Notes under the pieces: generated by a model
What the model was told of the DNA's origin: nothing
What the model saw: only the letters and a program-made list of their open reading frames with translations
Database searches by the model: none
Position numbers and translations under genes: made by a program
Origin: Sinorhizobium numidicum
GTDB taxonomy: Bacteria > Pseudomonadota > Alphaproteobacteria > Rhizobiales > Rhizobiaceae
DNA length: 64,000 bases
NCBI RefSeq assembly: GCF_029892045.1
Contig: NZ_CP120368.1
Location: 1,734,001-1,798,000, forward strand
Direction: 5' to 3'
Shown here: positions 16,728 through 26,142 of the stretch, piece after piece
How positions within the stretch are numbered: the first letter of the stretch is position 1
Layout of the letters: every line of letters starts with the position of its first letter

Positions 16728-18104
16728 TCAGGCCTTCGAGGCGTGGCGAACATCGGGATCTTCCAAGGTCTCATCGAGCGTCTGGCGGGTCCGCTCGACG
16801 ATCGCGTCGATCTCCGCCTCGGTGCAGCAGAGCGGCGGCGCATAACCGAGGACGCCATTGGCGAAGGCGCGGATGACAAGACCGTTTTCCCAGGCGCGAT
16901 CGAAGATGCGGCGCGCCGGCTCTGCAGCTGCCGGCAAAGGAGTCTTCTTCGCCTTGTCGACGACGAGCTCGACGGCGGCGAGCATGCCGCGGCCGCGCAC
17001 GTCGCCGACCAGCGGATGATCCTTCAGACTCTCAAGGCCCCGCATCAGGCGGACGCCCGCCTTTCGGCCGTTTTCCAGGAGACCGTTCTCGTAAAGCTTC
17101 AGCACCTCCAGGCCGACGGCGGCGCTGACCGGATGAGCCGAATAGGTGTAGCCATGGCCGACTGCCGAGGCGCCGGCGCCGTCGGCGATCACATCATAGA
17201 CGTGATCGGCCATGAAGACCGCGCCCATCGGGACATAGCCGGAGGTGAGACCCTTCGCTGCAGTTATGAAATCCGGCACGATCTCGTCCTCGGTTGAGGC
17301 AAAGAGCGGCCCGGTGCGGCCGAAGCCGGTGATCACCTCGTCGGCGACGAAAAGGATGCCGAGTTCGCGGCAAAGTTCGCGCATCGCCTTCATCCAACCC
17401 TTAGGCGGCACCAGCACGCCGCCCGAGCCCTGTATCGGCTCGGCATAGAAGGCGGCGACGCGCTCGGGGCCGATCTCTTCAACCTTGCGCCTGAGTGCGG
17501 CGAGCGAGGCGTCGATGATCGCCTGCGGGTCGTCGCCCACCGGATTGCGATAGGCATAGTGGGACGGAATTTTGTGCTGCCAGTCGAAGGGAATGCCGAA
17601 CCCGGCATGGAAGGCTGGCAGTGCGGTCAGGCCTGCTCCGACCGTCGACGAGCCGTGGTAGCCCTGTTCGACCGATATGAACTGGTCGCGCTGCGGCTGC
17701 CCTTGGGCAATCCAGTAGTAGCGGATGAAGCGGATCGTGCTGTCTACGGCGTCGGAGCCGCCGAGCGTGAAATAGACGTGGTTAAGATCGCCCGGCGCGC
17801 GTTCGGCCAGTTCCGAGGCAAGGCGGATCGCGGGCTCGGAGCCGATCCCGAAATAGGCCGTGGCATAGGGAAGCTCGCGCATCTGCTGTGCCGCCGCCTC
17901 GACGATGCTCTCGTGGCCGTAACCGGCATTGACGCACCAGAGGCCCGCAAAGCCGTCGATCAGTTGCTTGCCCGAAGCGTCCGTGACCATCGCGCCCTTC
18001 GCCGAGGCGAGCACGCGCACGCCCCGCTTCTCATGGCCGCGATAGGAGGCGACCGGATGGACGAGGTGGGCGCGATCGAGTTCGATGAGGGAGTTGCTGT
18101 ACAT
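16728..18104 (-). CDS. Class III aminotransferase (omega-aminotransferase family), PLP-dependent
   Basis: A 458-residue fold type I transaminase. It has GFAGLWCVNAGYGH near residue 50, the phosphate-binding GSDAVDS near 115, Asp in LFVADEVITGFGRTG near 255, and the PLP-binding Lys in FITAAKGLTSGYVPMGA near 285. These match omega-amino acid:pyruvate and related transaminases. The start at 18104 has a GGAGCAATCC leader. It lies 14 bases after the GNAT gene. With the aldehyde dehydrogenases nearby it would turn an amine into an aldehyde for oxidation. Confidence 0.93.
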   Translation of the reverse strand: MYSNSLIELDRAHLVHPVASYRGHEKRGVRVLASAKGAMVTDASGKQLIDGFAGLWCVNAGYGHESIVEAAAQQMRELPYATAYFGIGSEPAIRLASELAERAPGDLNHVYFTLGGSDAVDSTIRFIRYYWIAQGQPQRDQFISVEQGYHGSSTVGAGLTALPAFHAGFGIPFDWQHKIPSHYAYRNPVGDDPQAIIDASLAALRRKVEEIGPERVAAFYAEPIQGSGGVLVPPKGWMKAMRELCRELGILFVADEVITGFGRTGPLFASTEDEIVPDFITAAKGLTSGYVPMGAVFMADHVYDVIADGAGASAVGHGYTYSAHPVSAAVGLEVLKLYENGLLENGRKAGVRLMRGLESLKDHPLVGDVRGRGMLAAVELVVDKAKKTPLPAAAEPARRIFDRAWENGLVIRAFANGVLGYAPPLCCTEAEIDAIVERTRQTLDETLEDPDVRHASKA

Positions 18105-18118
18105 GGATTGCTCCTGGA

Positions 18119-18955
18119 TCAGCCGAGCGCCTGGTTGGCGAGGGCGAAGGTGGTGGCAGCGGGATCGGTGGTGCGGCGATTCGGCGGCTTCGCCATGACG
18201 ATGCCGCCGCCGACATGAGCGAGGCCCTGTTCGGCAAGCCAGGGAGAAAGGCTGGTGTCGGCAGTCGTGTCGACGCGGAGGAACCGGCTCGGCCGCGCGG
18301 TGATGAAATGTGCGACGAGTGCCTTGGCATCCTTAAGGTGGGCGGCGACGACGGGACCGATGACCTCGCCACGGCCGAAGGCGCGCAGCGCAGCGAATCC
18401 AGAGACGCGGCCGTCGCGGCGAAGAACGGCGAACTCGCCGACTTTGGCGAGATAGGTAATGAGCCCTTCACGGTTGGCGCCGAAGGCAAGGCGGTCGAGA
18501 TTGGCAATCGCTTCGACATCGGCCGTGGTCGCAGCCTCCGTTTCGGCCGGTGCGGCGATGTCGCCGACAATGCCCTGGTGCTGAAGCACGGCACCAGTCA
18601 CTTGAAAACCAAGTTTTTCATAGAGCGGCAGTCCTTCCGCCGTCGCCACCAGGCGCAGTGGCCGGTTGGCGGCGATCCGCAGTGCGGCGTCCATCAGCTT
18701 GCGGCCGAGGCCTCGGCCGCGCATCGCCTTGTCCACGATGACCATGTTGATCATCGCGCAGTCCCCCTTGTAGGACGTCGTCAGCACCGTCCCGACGACC
18801 CGGCTGTCCTCGATGGCGACGATGCCCTCGCTGAGCGCGAGCGCCATCTGCCAGTCTTCGAGCCGATGTGGCCACCCAGCCAGCCGGGAGAGGGTGACGG
18901 CGGCTTCGAGGTGTTCGGGGCCGAAGGCGGCAAAATTGATCTGACTTGTCTGCAT
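18119..18955 (-). CDS. Two-domain GNAT-family N-acetyltransferase
   Basis: A 278-residue protein. The N-terminal GNAT fold contains MVIVDKAMRGRGLGRKLMDAAL near residue 75, with the acetyl-CoA-binding Q/RxxGxG/A pattern, and LPLYEKLGFQ. The C-terminal half carries LDRLAFGANREGL and the RFLRVDTTAD tail typical of the Acetyltransf_18-type domain. A paralogue with the same layout sits at 28852, sharing GWPHR-x-EDWQ at the N terminus. It is the first gene of the minus-strand unit with the aminotransferase (14-bp gap). It may acetylate the amine or amino acid handled by the cluster; that is inference. Confidence 0.88.
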   Translation of the reverse strand: MQTSQINFAAFGPEHLEAAVTLSRLAGWPHRLEDWQMALALSEGIVAIEDSRVVGTVLTTSYKGDCAMINMVIVDKAMRGRGLGRKLMDAALRIAANRPLRLVATAEGLPLYEKLGFQVTGAVLQHQGIVGDIAAPAETEAATTADVEAIANLDRLAFGANREGLITYLAKVGEFAVLRRDGRVSGFAALRAFGRGEVIGPVVAAHLKDAKALVAHFITARPSRFLRVDTTADTSLSPWLAEQGLAHVGGGIVMAKPPNRRTTDPAATTFALANQALG

Positions 18956-19272
18956 GGGATATCCTTCGCTTCCTACCGTGAAGTCTGAAGGAGTAGTGAC
19001 CGGCAGATCGTCTGAAGGCCTCGGTCCGCGCGGTATCTTATAGCTTTGCTCTCATGGGCTGCCGCATCTTATGCTGGCAGGGGATCGCGCGAGTGGAAAT
19101 TCGGACGAGAAAACGAGTAGGCCGGCCGGCAAGATCCACAACCTTCTGCCAAAGCCGACATTGGATACGATAGATTCTGCTTCGATCGCCGCTAATTCAG
19201 GCGAGCGCTGGGCGGGCTCGCGCCTATGATCGTCAGAGATACCCCGGTCCCGCTCTTTCAAGGATAGTGCAA
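18956..19272. other. Divergent intergenic region, no gene seen
   Basis: This 317-base stretch separates the divergent GNAT and HAD genes and presumably holds both promoters. I see no convincing open frame, RNA gene or long repeat in it. Confidence 0.5.
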
Positions 19273-19941
19273 ATGACGACCTTCCGTCCGAAATACATCA
19301 CCTTCGACTGCTACGGCACGCTGACCAACTTCCAGATGGCGGAGGCGGCGCGCGACCTTTATAGCGAACAGCTGGACGAGCCGCGCATGGCGGAGTTCAT
19401 CAAGAATTTCGCCGCCTATCGTCTCGACGAGATTTTGGGTGACTGGAAGCCGTATGCGGAGGTGGTGCACAATTCGCTGGAACGCACCTGCAAGCGCAAC
19501 GGCATTAAATTCCGAGACGAAGCCGCGCGGATGGTCTATGAGCGCGTGCCGACCTGGGGCCCCCATGCGGACGTACCGGCCGGCCTTGCCAAAGTCGCCA
19601 AGGAGATCCCTCTCGTCATTCTCTCGAATGCGATGAATTCGCAGATCATGTCGAATGTCGAGAAGCTCGGTGCGCAGTTTCATGCGGTCTACACGGCCGA
19701 GCAGGCGCAGTCCTACAAACCGCGCTTTAAGGGCTTCGAATACATGCTCGATATGCTCGGCTGTGGTCCGCAGGACATTCTTCACTGCTCGTCCTCCTTC
19801 CGCTACGACCTGATGTCGGCTCATGACCTTGGCATCAAGAACAAGGTCTGGGTCAACCGCGGCCACGAGCCCGCCAACCCCTATTACGGCTATGTCGAGA
19901 TCGCTGACATCTCCGGCCTGCCGGGCGTCGTCGGTCTCTAG
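19273..19941 (+). CDS. HAD-superfamily hydrolase, type II haloacid dehalogenase-like (second copy)
   Basis: A 222-residue protein with nucleophile motif ITFDCYGTLTNFQ (Asp near residue 11), VILSNAMNSQ as motif II, YKPRFKGFEYML with the motif III Lys, and HCSSSFRYDLMSAHDLGIKN at motif IV. AAGGA lies 8 bases before the ATG at 19273; an upstream GTG at 19267 is in frame but poorly spaced. It is followed by an FAD oxidoreductase on the same strand with a 70-bp gap containing a rhizobial repeat. It is a diverged homologue of the gene at 15785. Confidence 0.88.
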   Translation: MTTFRPKYITFDCYGTLTNFQMAEAARDLYSEQLDEPRMAEFIKNFAAYRLDEILGDWKPYAEVVHNSLERTCKRNGIKFRDEAARMVYERVPTWGPHADVPAGLAKVAKEIPLVILSNAMNSQIMSNVEKLGAQFHAVYTAEQAQSYKPRFKGFEYMLDMLGCGPQDILHCSSSFRYDLMSAHDLGIKNKVWVNRGHEPANPYYGYVEIADISGLPGVVGL

Positions 19942-19993
19942 AGCGGGATGAGGAAAAGTGTGTGCGGTTTTCCGCCCGTATCCCGCGTCTCTT
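19940..19993. repeat. Palindromic intergenic repeat, GAGCGGGATGAGGAAAAGTG type
   Basis: TAGAGCGGGATGAGGAAAAG followed by TGTGTGCGGTTTTCCGCCCG and a TATCCCGC end forms a nested hairpin (GCGGGAT with ATCCCGC; GGAAAA with TTTTCC). Related copies occur at 59393 and 63694 in this window. It starts at the stop codon of the HAD gene and separates it from the FAD oxidoreductase. Confidence 0.7.
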
Positions 19994-20011
19994 AGAAAAG
20001 GCAAATCCGCC

Positions 20012-21286
20012 ATGAAATTCGTCTCCTACTGGCACGACACGGCCCCGGCCTTTGCCGGGGCTGCGGAAGGTCCGGTCGACGGCCATTACGACGTCGCCGT
20101 GATCGGCGGCGGTTTCACCGGCCTGGCTGCGGCTCGGCAGCTCGCCAAGGCTGGCGCAAAGGTCATCGTGCTGGAGGCGGAGAAGGTCGGCTGGGGTGCC
20201 TCCGGCCGCAACGGCGGACACTTGAACAATGGGCTCGCGCACAGCTATCTCGCGGCAAAGGCGGAGCTCGGAAAGGACAGGGCGATTGCGCTTTACAAGG
20301 CATTTGACGATTCGGTCGATACGCTTGAAGCGCTGATTGCTGAAGAGGGCATCGACTGCAATTTCCGCCGCGCCGGAAAGCTGAAGCTCGCCTCCAAGCC
20401 GCAGCATTTCGAGGCGATTGCCCGCAATTTCGAGGCGGTCAACGCCGAAGTCGATCCCGACACGGCGCTTCTCAGCGCCGACGACCTGAAGGGAGAGGTT
20501 GGCTCGCCCTTCTACGGGGCGATGCTCTCGAAGAAGAGTGCGATGATGCATATGGGCCGCTACGTCGTCGGGCTCGCGGCGGCGGCCAAGCGTCACGGCG
20601 CAACGATCTTTGAACACGCGGCCGTCACGGAGCACAAGCGCTCGAATGGCCGGCACACATTGAAGACCGCCCGCGGCAGCGTCACCGCAGACCATGTGCT
20701 GGTCGCCACCGGCGCCTACACAACCTCGAACTTCGGCTATTTCCGCCGTCGCATCATCGCCGTCGGCAGCTTCATCATCGCCACCCGGGAACTGACCGAG
20801 GCGGAGGTGAACGCGACAATGCCGGGCAACCGCACCTGCGTCACGTCGATGAACATCGGCAATTATTTCAGGCTCTCGCCCGACAACCGCCTGATTTTCG
20901 GCGGCCGCGCACGTTTTTCGGCAACCTCCGATCAGAACTCGGACGCCAAAAGCGGCGCGATCCTCAAGGCAAGCCTTGCCGAGATCTTCCCGCAGCTTGC
21001 CAATGTCGAGATCGACTATTGCTGGGGCGGTCTTGTCGACATGACCAAGGACCGCTTCCCGCGTGCCGGTTATCATGACTGCGTATGGTACGCGATGGGC
21101 TATTCGGGCCACGGCGCGCAGCTCTCGACGCATCTCGGCATGATCATCGCGGACGCGATCCTCGACCGGCCGGATCGCAACCCGCTGAAGGGCCTTGAGT
21201 GGCCGGCCGTTCCCGGGCATTTCGGCAAGCCCTGGTTCCTGCCGCTGGTCGGCATGTATTACAAGATGCTGGACAGGATCCAATAG
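20012..21286 (+). CDS. FAD-dependent oxidoreductase (DAO/PuuB-like)
   Basis: A 424-residue flavoprotein. The FAD motif VAVIGGGFTGLAAARQLAKAG lies near residue 29, with VIVLEAEKVGWGASGRNGGH as the continuation. This GRNGGH segment is seen in gamma-glutamylputrescine oxidoreductase-type enzymes. YAMGYSGHGAQLSTHLG near the C terminus completes the FAD site. AAAAGG lies 13 bases upstream of the ATG. Likely reaction: oxidation of a primary or secondary amine, giving an aldehyde for the nearby GabD-like dehydrogenase. The exact substrate is not known. Confidence 0.9.
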   Translation: MKFVSYWHDTAPAFAGAAEGPVDGHYDVAVIGGGFTGLAAARQLAKAGAKVIVLEAEKVGWGASGRNGGHLNNGLAHSYLAAKAELGKDRAIALYKAFDDSVDTLEALIAEEGIDCNFRRAGKLKLASKPQHFEAIARNFEAVNAEVDPDTALLSADDLKGEVGSPFYGAMLSKKSAMMHMGRYVVGLAAAAKRHGATIFEHAAVTEHKRSNGRHTLKTARGSVTADHVLVATGAYTTSNFGYFRRRIIAVGSFIIATRELTEAEVNATMPGNRTCVTSMNIGNYFRLSPDNRLIFGGRARFSATSDQNSDAKSGAILKASLAEIFPQLANVEIDYCWGGLVDMTKDRFPRAGYHDCVWYAMGYSGHGAQLSTHLGMIIADAILDRPDRNPLKGLEWPAVPGHFGKPWFLPLVGMYYKMLDRIQ

Positions 21287-21298
21287 GCTAGCGGCGAA

Positions 21299-21352
21299 GG
21301 GGCAGATCCGCATGCGCTTTCCAGGCGCATGTTCAAGGCACTGCCCCTCAAT
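21299..21352 (+). terminator. Nested hairpin after the FAD oxidoreductase gene
   Basis: GGGGCAG near 21299 pairs with CTGCCCC near 21345. Inside it CATGCGC pairs with GCGCATG around a TTTCCAG loop. The two-level stem lies between convergent genes and is followed by TCAATTATG, not a full U-tract. It may terminate either strand or mark a repeat. The remaining 270 bases up to 21625 contain nothing I can identify. Confidence 0.55.
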
Positions 21353-21625
21353 TATGCCTCATGCCAGATCGAAAAGACTGCCGCAAATCCAACGAAATCA
21401 TAGAATTGATCACCACCTGGGAAGTTGGAGCGGTATCCGGAGCGAGAAGCATGCCCGCTTCGCTCACCTCCACTTAACCTGCTCGCGTCAGGCCCTGCGT
21501 CTGGAAGGAGGCGGCCGGACAAACCAATGTCGGGCGGGCTGGCGGCCGCCCGGCGATGGCCATCACGCCGGCACCCGGCCGATGCCGGCAAACGGGTGAG
21601 AGGCGAGGTGCCAAATATCGGCGGG

Positions 21626-23083
21626 CTATGCGAGCCCGCCGATGTGGAAGCTCTTCATTTCGAGATATTCCTCGATCCCGACCTGGGCGCCCTCGCGGCC
21701 AAGTCCGGATTGCTTGACGCCGCCGAAGGGCGCGACTTCGGTGGAGATGGCGCCGGTATTGAGGCCGACCATGCCGAATTCGAGCGCCTCGGCCACTCGC
21801 CAGGAGCGCTTGAGGCTTTCGGTGTAGAAATAGGCGGCAAGCCCGAAGGGCGTGCCGTTGGCGATAGCGATCGCCTCTTCTTCGGTCTCGAAGCGGAAGA
21901 GGGGAGCGACGGGACCGAAGGTCTCTTCGCTGGCGAGCAGCATGTCGGTGGTGGCGCCGGTAAGCACGATCGGGGCCGTATACTGCCGCCCTTCCGGCAG
22001 CGATCTGCCGCGCCCCGCGATCTTCGCACCCTTTGCAAGCGCATCCTCGACATGGCGGTCGATCTTCTCTATCGCCGCCGCGTTGATCATCGGGCCGATC
22101 GCGATGCCCGGCTCCGTTCCCGGGCCGACCTTCATGGCGTTGACGCGAGCGCCGAGCTTGTCCGCGAAGGCATCATATACACCGGCCTGTACCAGGATGC
22201 GGTTGGCGCAGACGCAAGTCTGGCCGCCGTTGCGGAACTTCGAGGCGATCGCACCTTCGACCGCGAGATCGAGGTCGGCGTCGTCGAAGACGATGAACGG
22301 GGCATTGCCGCCGAGTTCGAGAGAGAGGCGCTTGATGCTATCTGCGGCCCCGCGCATCAACAGCGAACCGACGCGGGTCGAGCCGGTGAAGGAGATCTTC
22401 CTCACCGTCTCGTTTGCCATGAACTCGTTGCCGATCGCCGTCGGCATGCCGGTGACGATGTTGATGACGCCTGCGGGAATGCCGGCCCGCTCGGCGAGCA
22501 CGCCGAGAGCGAGCGCCGAAAAAGGCGTGAATTCCGAGGGCTTGACGACCACAGTGCAGCCGGCGGCGAGCGCCGGGGCGATCTTGCGGGTTATCATCGC
22601 ATTCGGGAAGTTCCAGGGCGTAATGATGGCGCAGACGCCGACCGCTTCCTTGAGTACGACGATCCGGCGATCCGGCGTCGGCGAGGGGATCGTGTGGCCG
22701 CCGATACGGCGCGCTTCCTCAGCGAACCACTTGACGAAGGATGCACCATAGCGAATTTCGCCGCGCGCTTCGTCGAGCGGCTTGCCCTGTTCCATCGTCA
22801 GCAGCAGCGCCAGATCCTCGAGGTTTTCGATCATCAGTGCGTGCCAGCGCTCGAGGAGGGCGGCGCGCTCGGCATGCGTCTTCTTTTTCCACGCTCCGAA
22901 GGCGGCAGCGGCGGCATCGATGGCAGCCCGTGTTTCGGCCGTCCCCATATCCGGAACGATGCCGAGGGCCTCCTGGGTCGCCGGGTCGATGACCTCGACG
23001 ACCTCCCCGGAGGCTGCGTCGATCCAGGCCCCGTCGATGAGGCCCGATTGCCGGAAAAGGTCCTTGTCATTCAATTTCAACAT
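21626..23083 (-). CDS. gabD: NAD(P)-dependent succinate-semialdehyde dehydrogenase-like ALDH
   Basis: A 485-residue aldehyde dehydrogenase closest in look to GabD. It has TPWNFPNAMITRKIAPALAAG near residue 150, KPSEFTPFSALALG, the FTGSTRVG coenzyme loop near 230, catalytic Glu in LELGGNAPFIVF near 255 and catalytic Cys in NGGQTCVCANR near 290. Start 23083 has AGGGGAA upstream. It is the third gene of a minus-strand unit after another ALDH and a TtuC-like dehydrogenase, with 9 and 16 base gaps. In such clusters it oxidises the semialdehyde left after transamination, producing succinate or a similar dicarboxylate. Confidence 0.88.
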   Translation of the reverse strand: MLKLNDKDLFRQSGLIDGAWIDAASGEVVEVIDPATQEALGIVPDMGTAETRAAIDAAAAAFGAWKKKTHAERAALLERWHALMIENLEDLALLLTMEQGKPLDEARGEIRYGASFVKWFAEEARRIGGHTIPSPTPDRRIVVLKEAVGVCAIITPWNFPNAMITRKIAPALAAGCTVVVKPSEFTPFSALALGVLAERAGIPAGVINIVTGMPTAIGNEFMANETVRKISFTGSTRVGSLLMRGAADSIKRLSLELGGNAPFIVFDDADLDLAVEGAIASKFRNGGQTCVCANRILVQAGVYDAFADKLGARVNAMKVGPGTEPGIAIGPMINAAAIEKIDRHVEDALAKGAKIAGRGRSLPEGRQYTAPIVLTGATTDMLLASEETFGPVAPLFRFETEEEAIAIANGTPFGLAAYFYTESLKRSWRVAEALEFGMVGLNTGAISTEVAPFGGVKQSGLGREGAQVGIEEYLEMKSFHIGGLA

Positions 23084-23099
23084 GTTATTCCCCTGACGA

Positions 23100-24143
23100 T
23101 TAGTCGAGCGCGGCAAGAACCGCGGCTGTGATGGTTTCCGTGCTATCTCTGCCGGGCACCGTGCCGATGCCGGCTGATGTCGCAGCGGCGATTGCCGCTA
23201 TGATCCGTTCCGCCGCGGCCGCCTCGCCGAGATGCTCTAGCATCATCGCGGCCGACCAGATGGCGGCAATGGGATTGGCGATGCCGAGATGAGCGATGTC
23301 GGGCGCCGAACCGTGCACCGGTTCGAACATCGACGGAGCGCTCCGACCCGGATTGATGTTGGCGGACGCGGCAAAACCGAGGCCTCCCTGAATGGCCGCG
23401 CCGAGGTCAGTGAGTATGTCGCCGAAGAGGTTCGATGCGACGACGACGTCGAGGCTTTCGGGGGCCATCACCATGCGCGCGGCCATGGCGTCTATGTGAT
23501 AGCTCGTCACCTCGACGTCTCGATATTCGGCGGCAAGCTCTCGCGTGACCTCGTCCCAGAACACCATCGAATATTTCTGCGCGTTCGATTTGGTCACCGA
23601 AGCGAGCTTCCCACGCCGCGCTCGCGCCTGTTCGAAGCCGAAGCGCAGGATTCTTTCGACGCCGGTGCGGGTGAAGATCGAGGTCTCGACCGCGACCTCG
23701 TCGGCCGTTCCCTGGTGCACGCGCCCGCCGGCACCGGAATATTCACCCTCGGTGTTCTCGCGGATGCAGAGGATGTCGAAGCCTTCCGCCCGCAAGGGTC
23801 CCTGGACCCCCGGCAGCAGCCGGTGCGGGCGGATATTGGCATATTGCACGAAGGCCTTGCGGATCGGCAGCAACAGGCCATGCAGAGAGATGGAGTCCGG
23901 TACTTCGGCGGGCCATCCGACAGCCCCCAGCAGGATCGCGTCGAACCGGCGCAGGGTTTGGATGCCGTCCGCTGGCATCATCGCGCCGGTCTCCTTGTAA
24001 AAGGCACAGGACCAGGGAAAAGGCGTACCGGTCAGCGTAAAACCCGAATGCCTGGCTACGGTCGAAAGAACCTGCCAGGCCGCCTCGGTTACGTCTTGGC
24101 CGATGCCGTCGCCGGGGATAAGGGCGATCGAATAGGACTTCAT
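23100..24143 (-). CDS. Isocitrate/isopropylmalate dehydrogenase family protein (tartrate dehydrogenase-like)
   Basis: A 347-residue beta-decarboxylating dehydrogenase. It opens ALIPGDGIGQDVTEAAWQVL, has LLPIRKAFVQYANIRPHRLLPG near residue 90 and the conserved IRENTEGEYSGAGGRVHQG near 130. VTKSNAQKYS supplies the substrate Lys and SNLFGDILTDLGAAIQGGLG the metal-binding Asp residues. The LLLPIRKA form, and absence of the isopropylmalate-specific pattern, fit the tartrate/D-malate dehydrogenase (TtuC/DmlA) branch. It lies between two aldehyde dehydrogenase genes in a tight operon. It may convert a hydroxy acid intermediate of the pathway. Confidence 0.87.
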   Translation of the reverse strand: MKSYSIALIPGDGIGQDVTEAAWQVLSTVARHSGFTLTGTPFPWSCAFYKETGAMMPADGIQTLRRFDAILLGAVGWPAEVPDSISLHGLLLPIRKAFVQYANIRPHRLLPGVQGPLRAEGFDILCIRENTEGEYSGAGGRVHQGTADEVAVETSIFTRTGVERILRFGFEQARARRGKLASVTKSNAQKYSMVFWDEVTRELAAEYRDVEVTSYHIDAMAARMVMAPESLDVVVASNLFGDILTDLGAAIQGGLGFAASANINPGRSAPSMFEPVHGSAPDIAHLGIANPIAAIWSAAMMLEHLGEAAAAERIIAAIAAATSAGIGTVPGRDSTETITAAVLAALD

Positions 24144-24152
24144 GGCTTCTCC

Positions 24153-25616
24153 CTAAAGGCTGATAAGCACGCTCTTGCTCTTGCGATTGGCGTCATAGGC
24201 TTCGCGGCCGAGGTCCTTGCCAATGCCAGAGCGCTTGTAACCGCCGGTCGGCAGGATGTGGTCGCGCGAACGGCCGTAGCGGTTGACCCAGACGGTGCCG
24301 GCCTGGAGCTGGCGGGTGAGACGCAGGGCGCGCGACAGGTCGCGGGTGAAGAGGCCGGCGGCGAGACCATAGGTCGGATGCTCTGCGAGCAAAAGCGCCT
24401 CTTCCTCGTTGGTGAAGGTCTGCATGCTGAGGACTGGTCCGAAGATTTCCTCGGTGATTGCCGGCGAGGAGCCATCGCGGACGGCGATCAACGTCGGCTG
24501 GTAGAAATAGCCCGGCGCATCCATGGGAGCGCCGCCGCACAGGCATTCGCCGCCCGCCGCAGCGGCTGCCTCGACGATGCCGTGGATGCGATTCAACTGG
24601 CGCTTGGAGATGATCGGCGAGTATTGGGTTGCCTCGTCCCAGGTTGGACCGGCCTTCGCCGCCTTCATGCGCGCGACGATCGCGTCGGCAAGCGGGGCGG
24701 CGACGCTTTCCTCGACAATTAGCCGCGAGCCGGCGACACAGGCCTGGCCGGCATTGGAGAGCATGCTCTGGGCGATCGCGGCGGCGGCCTTGCCTAGGTC
24801 GGCATCGGCGAAGACCAGTTGCGGGCTCTTACCGCCGAGCTCCAGCGTCATCGGCTTGATGCCCGTGCGGGCGATATTGGCCATGATGGCCGAGCCGGCC
24901 CCCGTCGAGCCGGTGAAGCTCACCTTGGCGATGTCCGGATGGCCGGTGATGGCATTGCCCGTCACCGGACCATCGCCGAGCACGATATTGATGAGGCCGG
25001 CCGGCAGGCCGGCGCGGATCGCGAGTTCGGCAAGGTAGACCGTCGAGAACGGCGTCATTTCCGAGGGTTTCAGCACCACCGCATTGCCGGCCGCGAGCGC
25101 GGGTCCGAGCTTCCAGGCGGCCATCGAAACGGGAAAGTTCCACGGCGTGATGGCACCGACGACGCCATAGGGCTCGGTCATGATCATGCCGAGATTGCTG
25201 TCGTCGGTCGGCACGAGATCGCTGCCTTCTTTATCGGCGAATTCGGCGAAGAAGCGGATCTGCTCGGCGCTGACCGCAATGTCGCCGGCGACGAGATGGC
25301 CGACAGGGCGGGTCGACGAAAGCGCTTCCAGTTTGGCGAGGGTTTCTGCTTCCTTTTCGATCAGGTCGGCCCAACGCTGCAGCGCGATCGTGCGCTCGCG
25401 CGGCCGCACGCCGCCCCAGTTGCTCTCCTTCAAAGCCTTCTTGGCGGTCTCCACAGCACGGTCGACGAGGGCCTCATCGGCAAGCGGGCAGCCGGCATAG
25501 GCCTTGCCGTCGGACGGCCGATGCATGTCGATGACCCCCTCGGCCGGAACCAGCCGGTCGCCGATGAAGTGTCCGACGGGAAGGGGAACTGTGTCGGGAT
25601 CAAAGCTGAGTGTCAT
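24153..25616 (-). CDS. NAD-dependent aldehyde dehydrogenase (AldA/betaine-aldehyde type)
   Basis: A 487-residue ALDH with TPWNFPVSMAAWKLGPALAAG near residue 155, KPSEMTPFSTVYLAELA, FTGSTGAGSAIM near 235, catalytic Glu in LELGGKSPQLVF near 258 and catalytic Cys in NAGQACVAGSR near 292. SYKRSG-like ending TGGYKRSGIGKDLGREAYDAN matches the oligomerisation tail. It is the promoter-proximal gene of the ALDH, TtuC-like, GabD-like unit. It is only moderately similar to the GabD-like protein downstream, so the two probably act on different aldehydes. Confidence 0.9.
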   Translation of the reverse strand: MTLSFDPDTVPLPVGHFIGDRLVPAEGVIDMHRPSDGKAYAGCPLADEALVDRAVETAKKALKESNWGGVRPRERTIALQRWADLIEKEAETLAKLEALSSTRPVGHLVAGDIAVSAEQIRFFAEFADKEGSDLVPTDDSNLGMIMTEPYGVVGAITPWNFPVSMAAWKLGPALAAGNAVVLKPSEMTPFSTVYLAELAIRAGLPAGLINIVLGDGPVTGNAITGHPDIAKVSFTGSTGAGSAIMANIARTGIKPMTLELGGKSPQLVFADADLGKAAAAIAQSMLSNAGQACVAGSRLIVEESVAAPLADAIVARMKAAKAGPTWDEATQYSPIISKRQLNRIHGIVEAAAAAGGECLCGGAPMDAPGYFYQPTLIAVRDGSSPAITEEIFGPVLSMQTFTNEEEALLLAEHPTYGLAAGLFTRDLSRALRLTRQLQAGTVWVNRYGRSRDHILPTGGYKRSGIGKDLGREAYDANRKSKSVLISL

Positions 25617-26142
25617 CGGCGCGTCCTCGGCGTGGGCTCAATGCGAGAGTAGCGGAGCGATGCGAGCAGCATGCATCGACTGGCCATGCCGGTGCGGCGG
25701 AAAATTACGTTTTCGGGCGGCGCGACAGCTGAATCTTCGGCAGTCGCCCGGACACTAGCTAACACCGCGAAGCGTCGACAAAGGCACTCTTGATGCATTC
25801 GGACAAATGGAAGCGCGATGCCCGGGGGAACGCTCTGTCGTTCCACGGCGGCTTAGGCATTCTCCTCGATCAGGGCCGGAGTGCCGGGAAGGAACACGGC
25901 GGATGTAGCGTTCCCGGGCCCAGGCGGCTCCGAATGCAAGCCGTTTAGCGTACTGGGCAATGATTTTCCGGCGCCGCGAATGCTCCGGCACCGCTGTAAC
26001 CTATTCGAGCGTTATGCCGTGCGTCTCGAGACTGGTTGGCAGAGAACCGGCCGACCCCCATCGGATCGAGGCGAGCGCGATCCGAGCTTCGGAGTAACCA
26101 TCATGGAGCCCTCGGAGACGATCGGATCGCGTGACATCGGGA
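25617..26142. other. 526-base intergenic region without a recognisable gene
   Basis: The stretch lies between two minus-strand units (cupin unit ending at 26143 and ALDH unit starting at 25616). It must hold the ALDH promoter. Short open frames exist (for example 25755-25991 minus, 78 codons) but lack ribosome sites and family resemblance. A CGGATCG...CGATCCG style symmetry near 26062-26090 is the only visible structure. Confidence 0.5.

Noticed and set aside
25755..25991. A 78-codon minus-strand frame in the gap before the ALDH gene
   Set aside because: No ribosome site, no recognisable motif and skewed composition; it is not supported as a gene.
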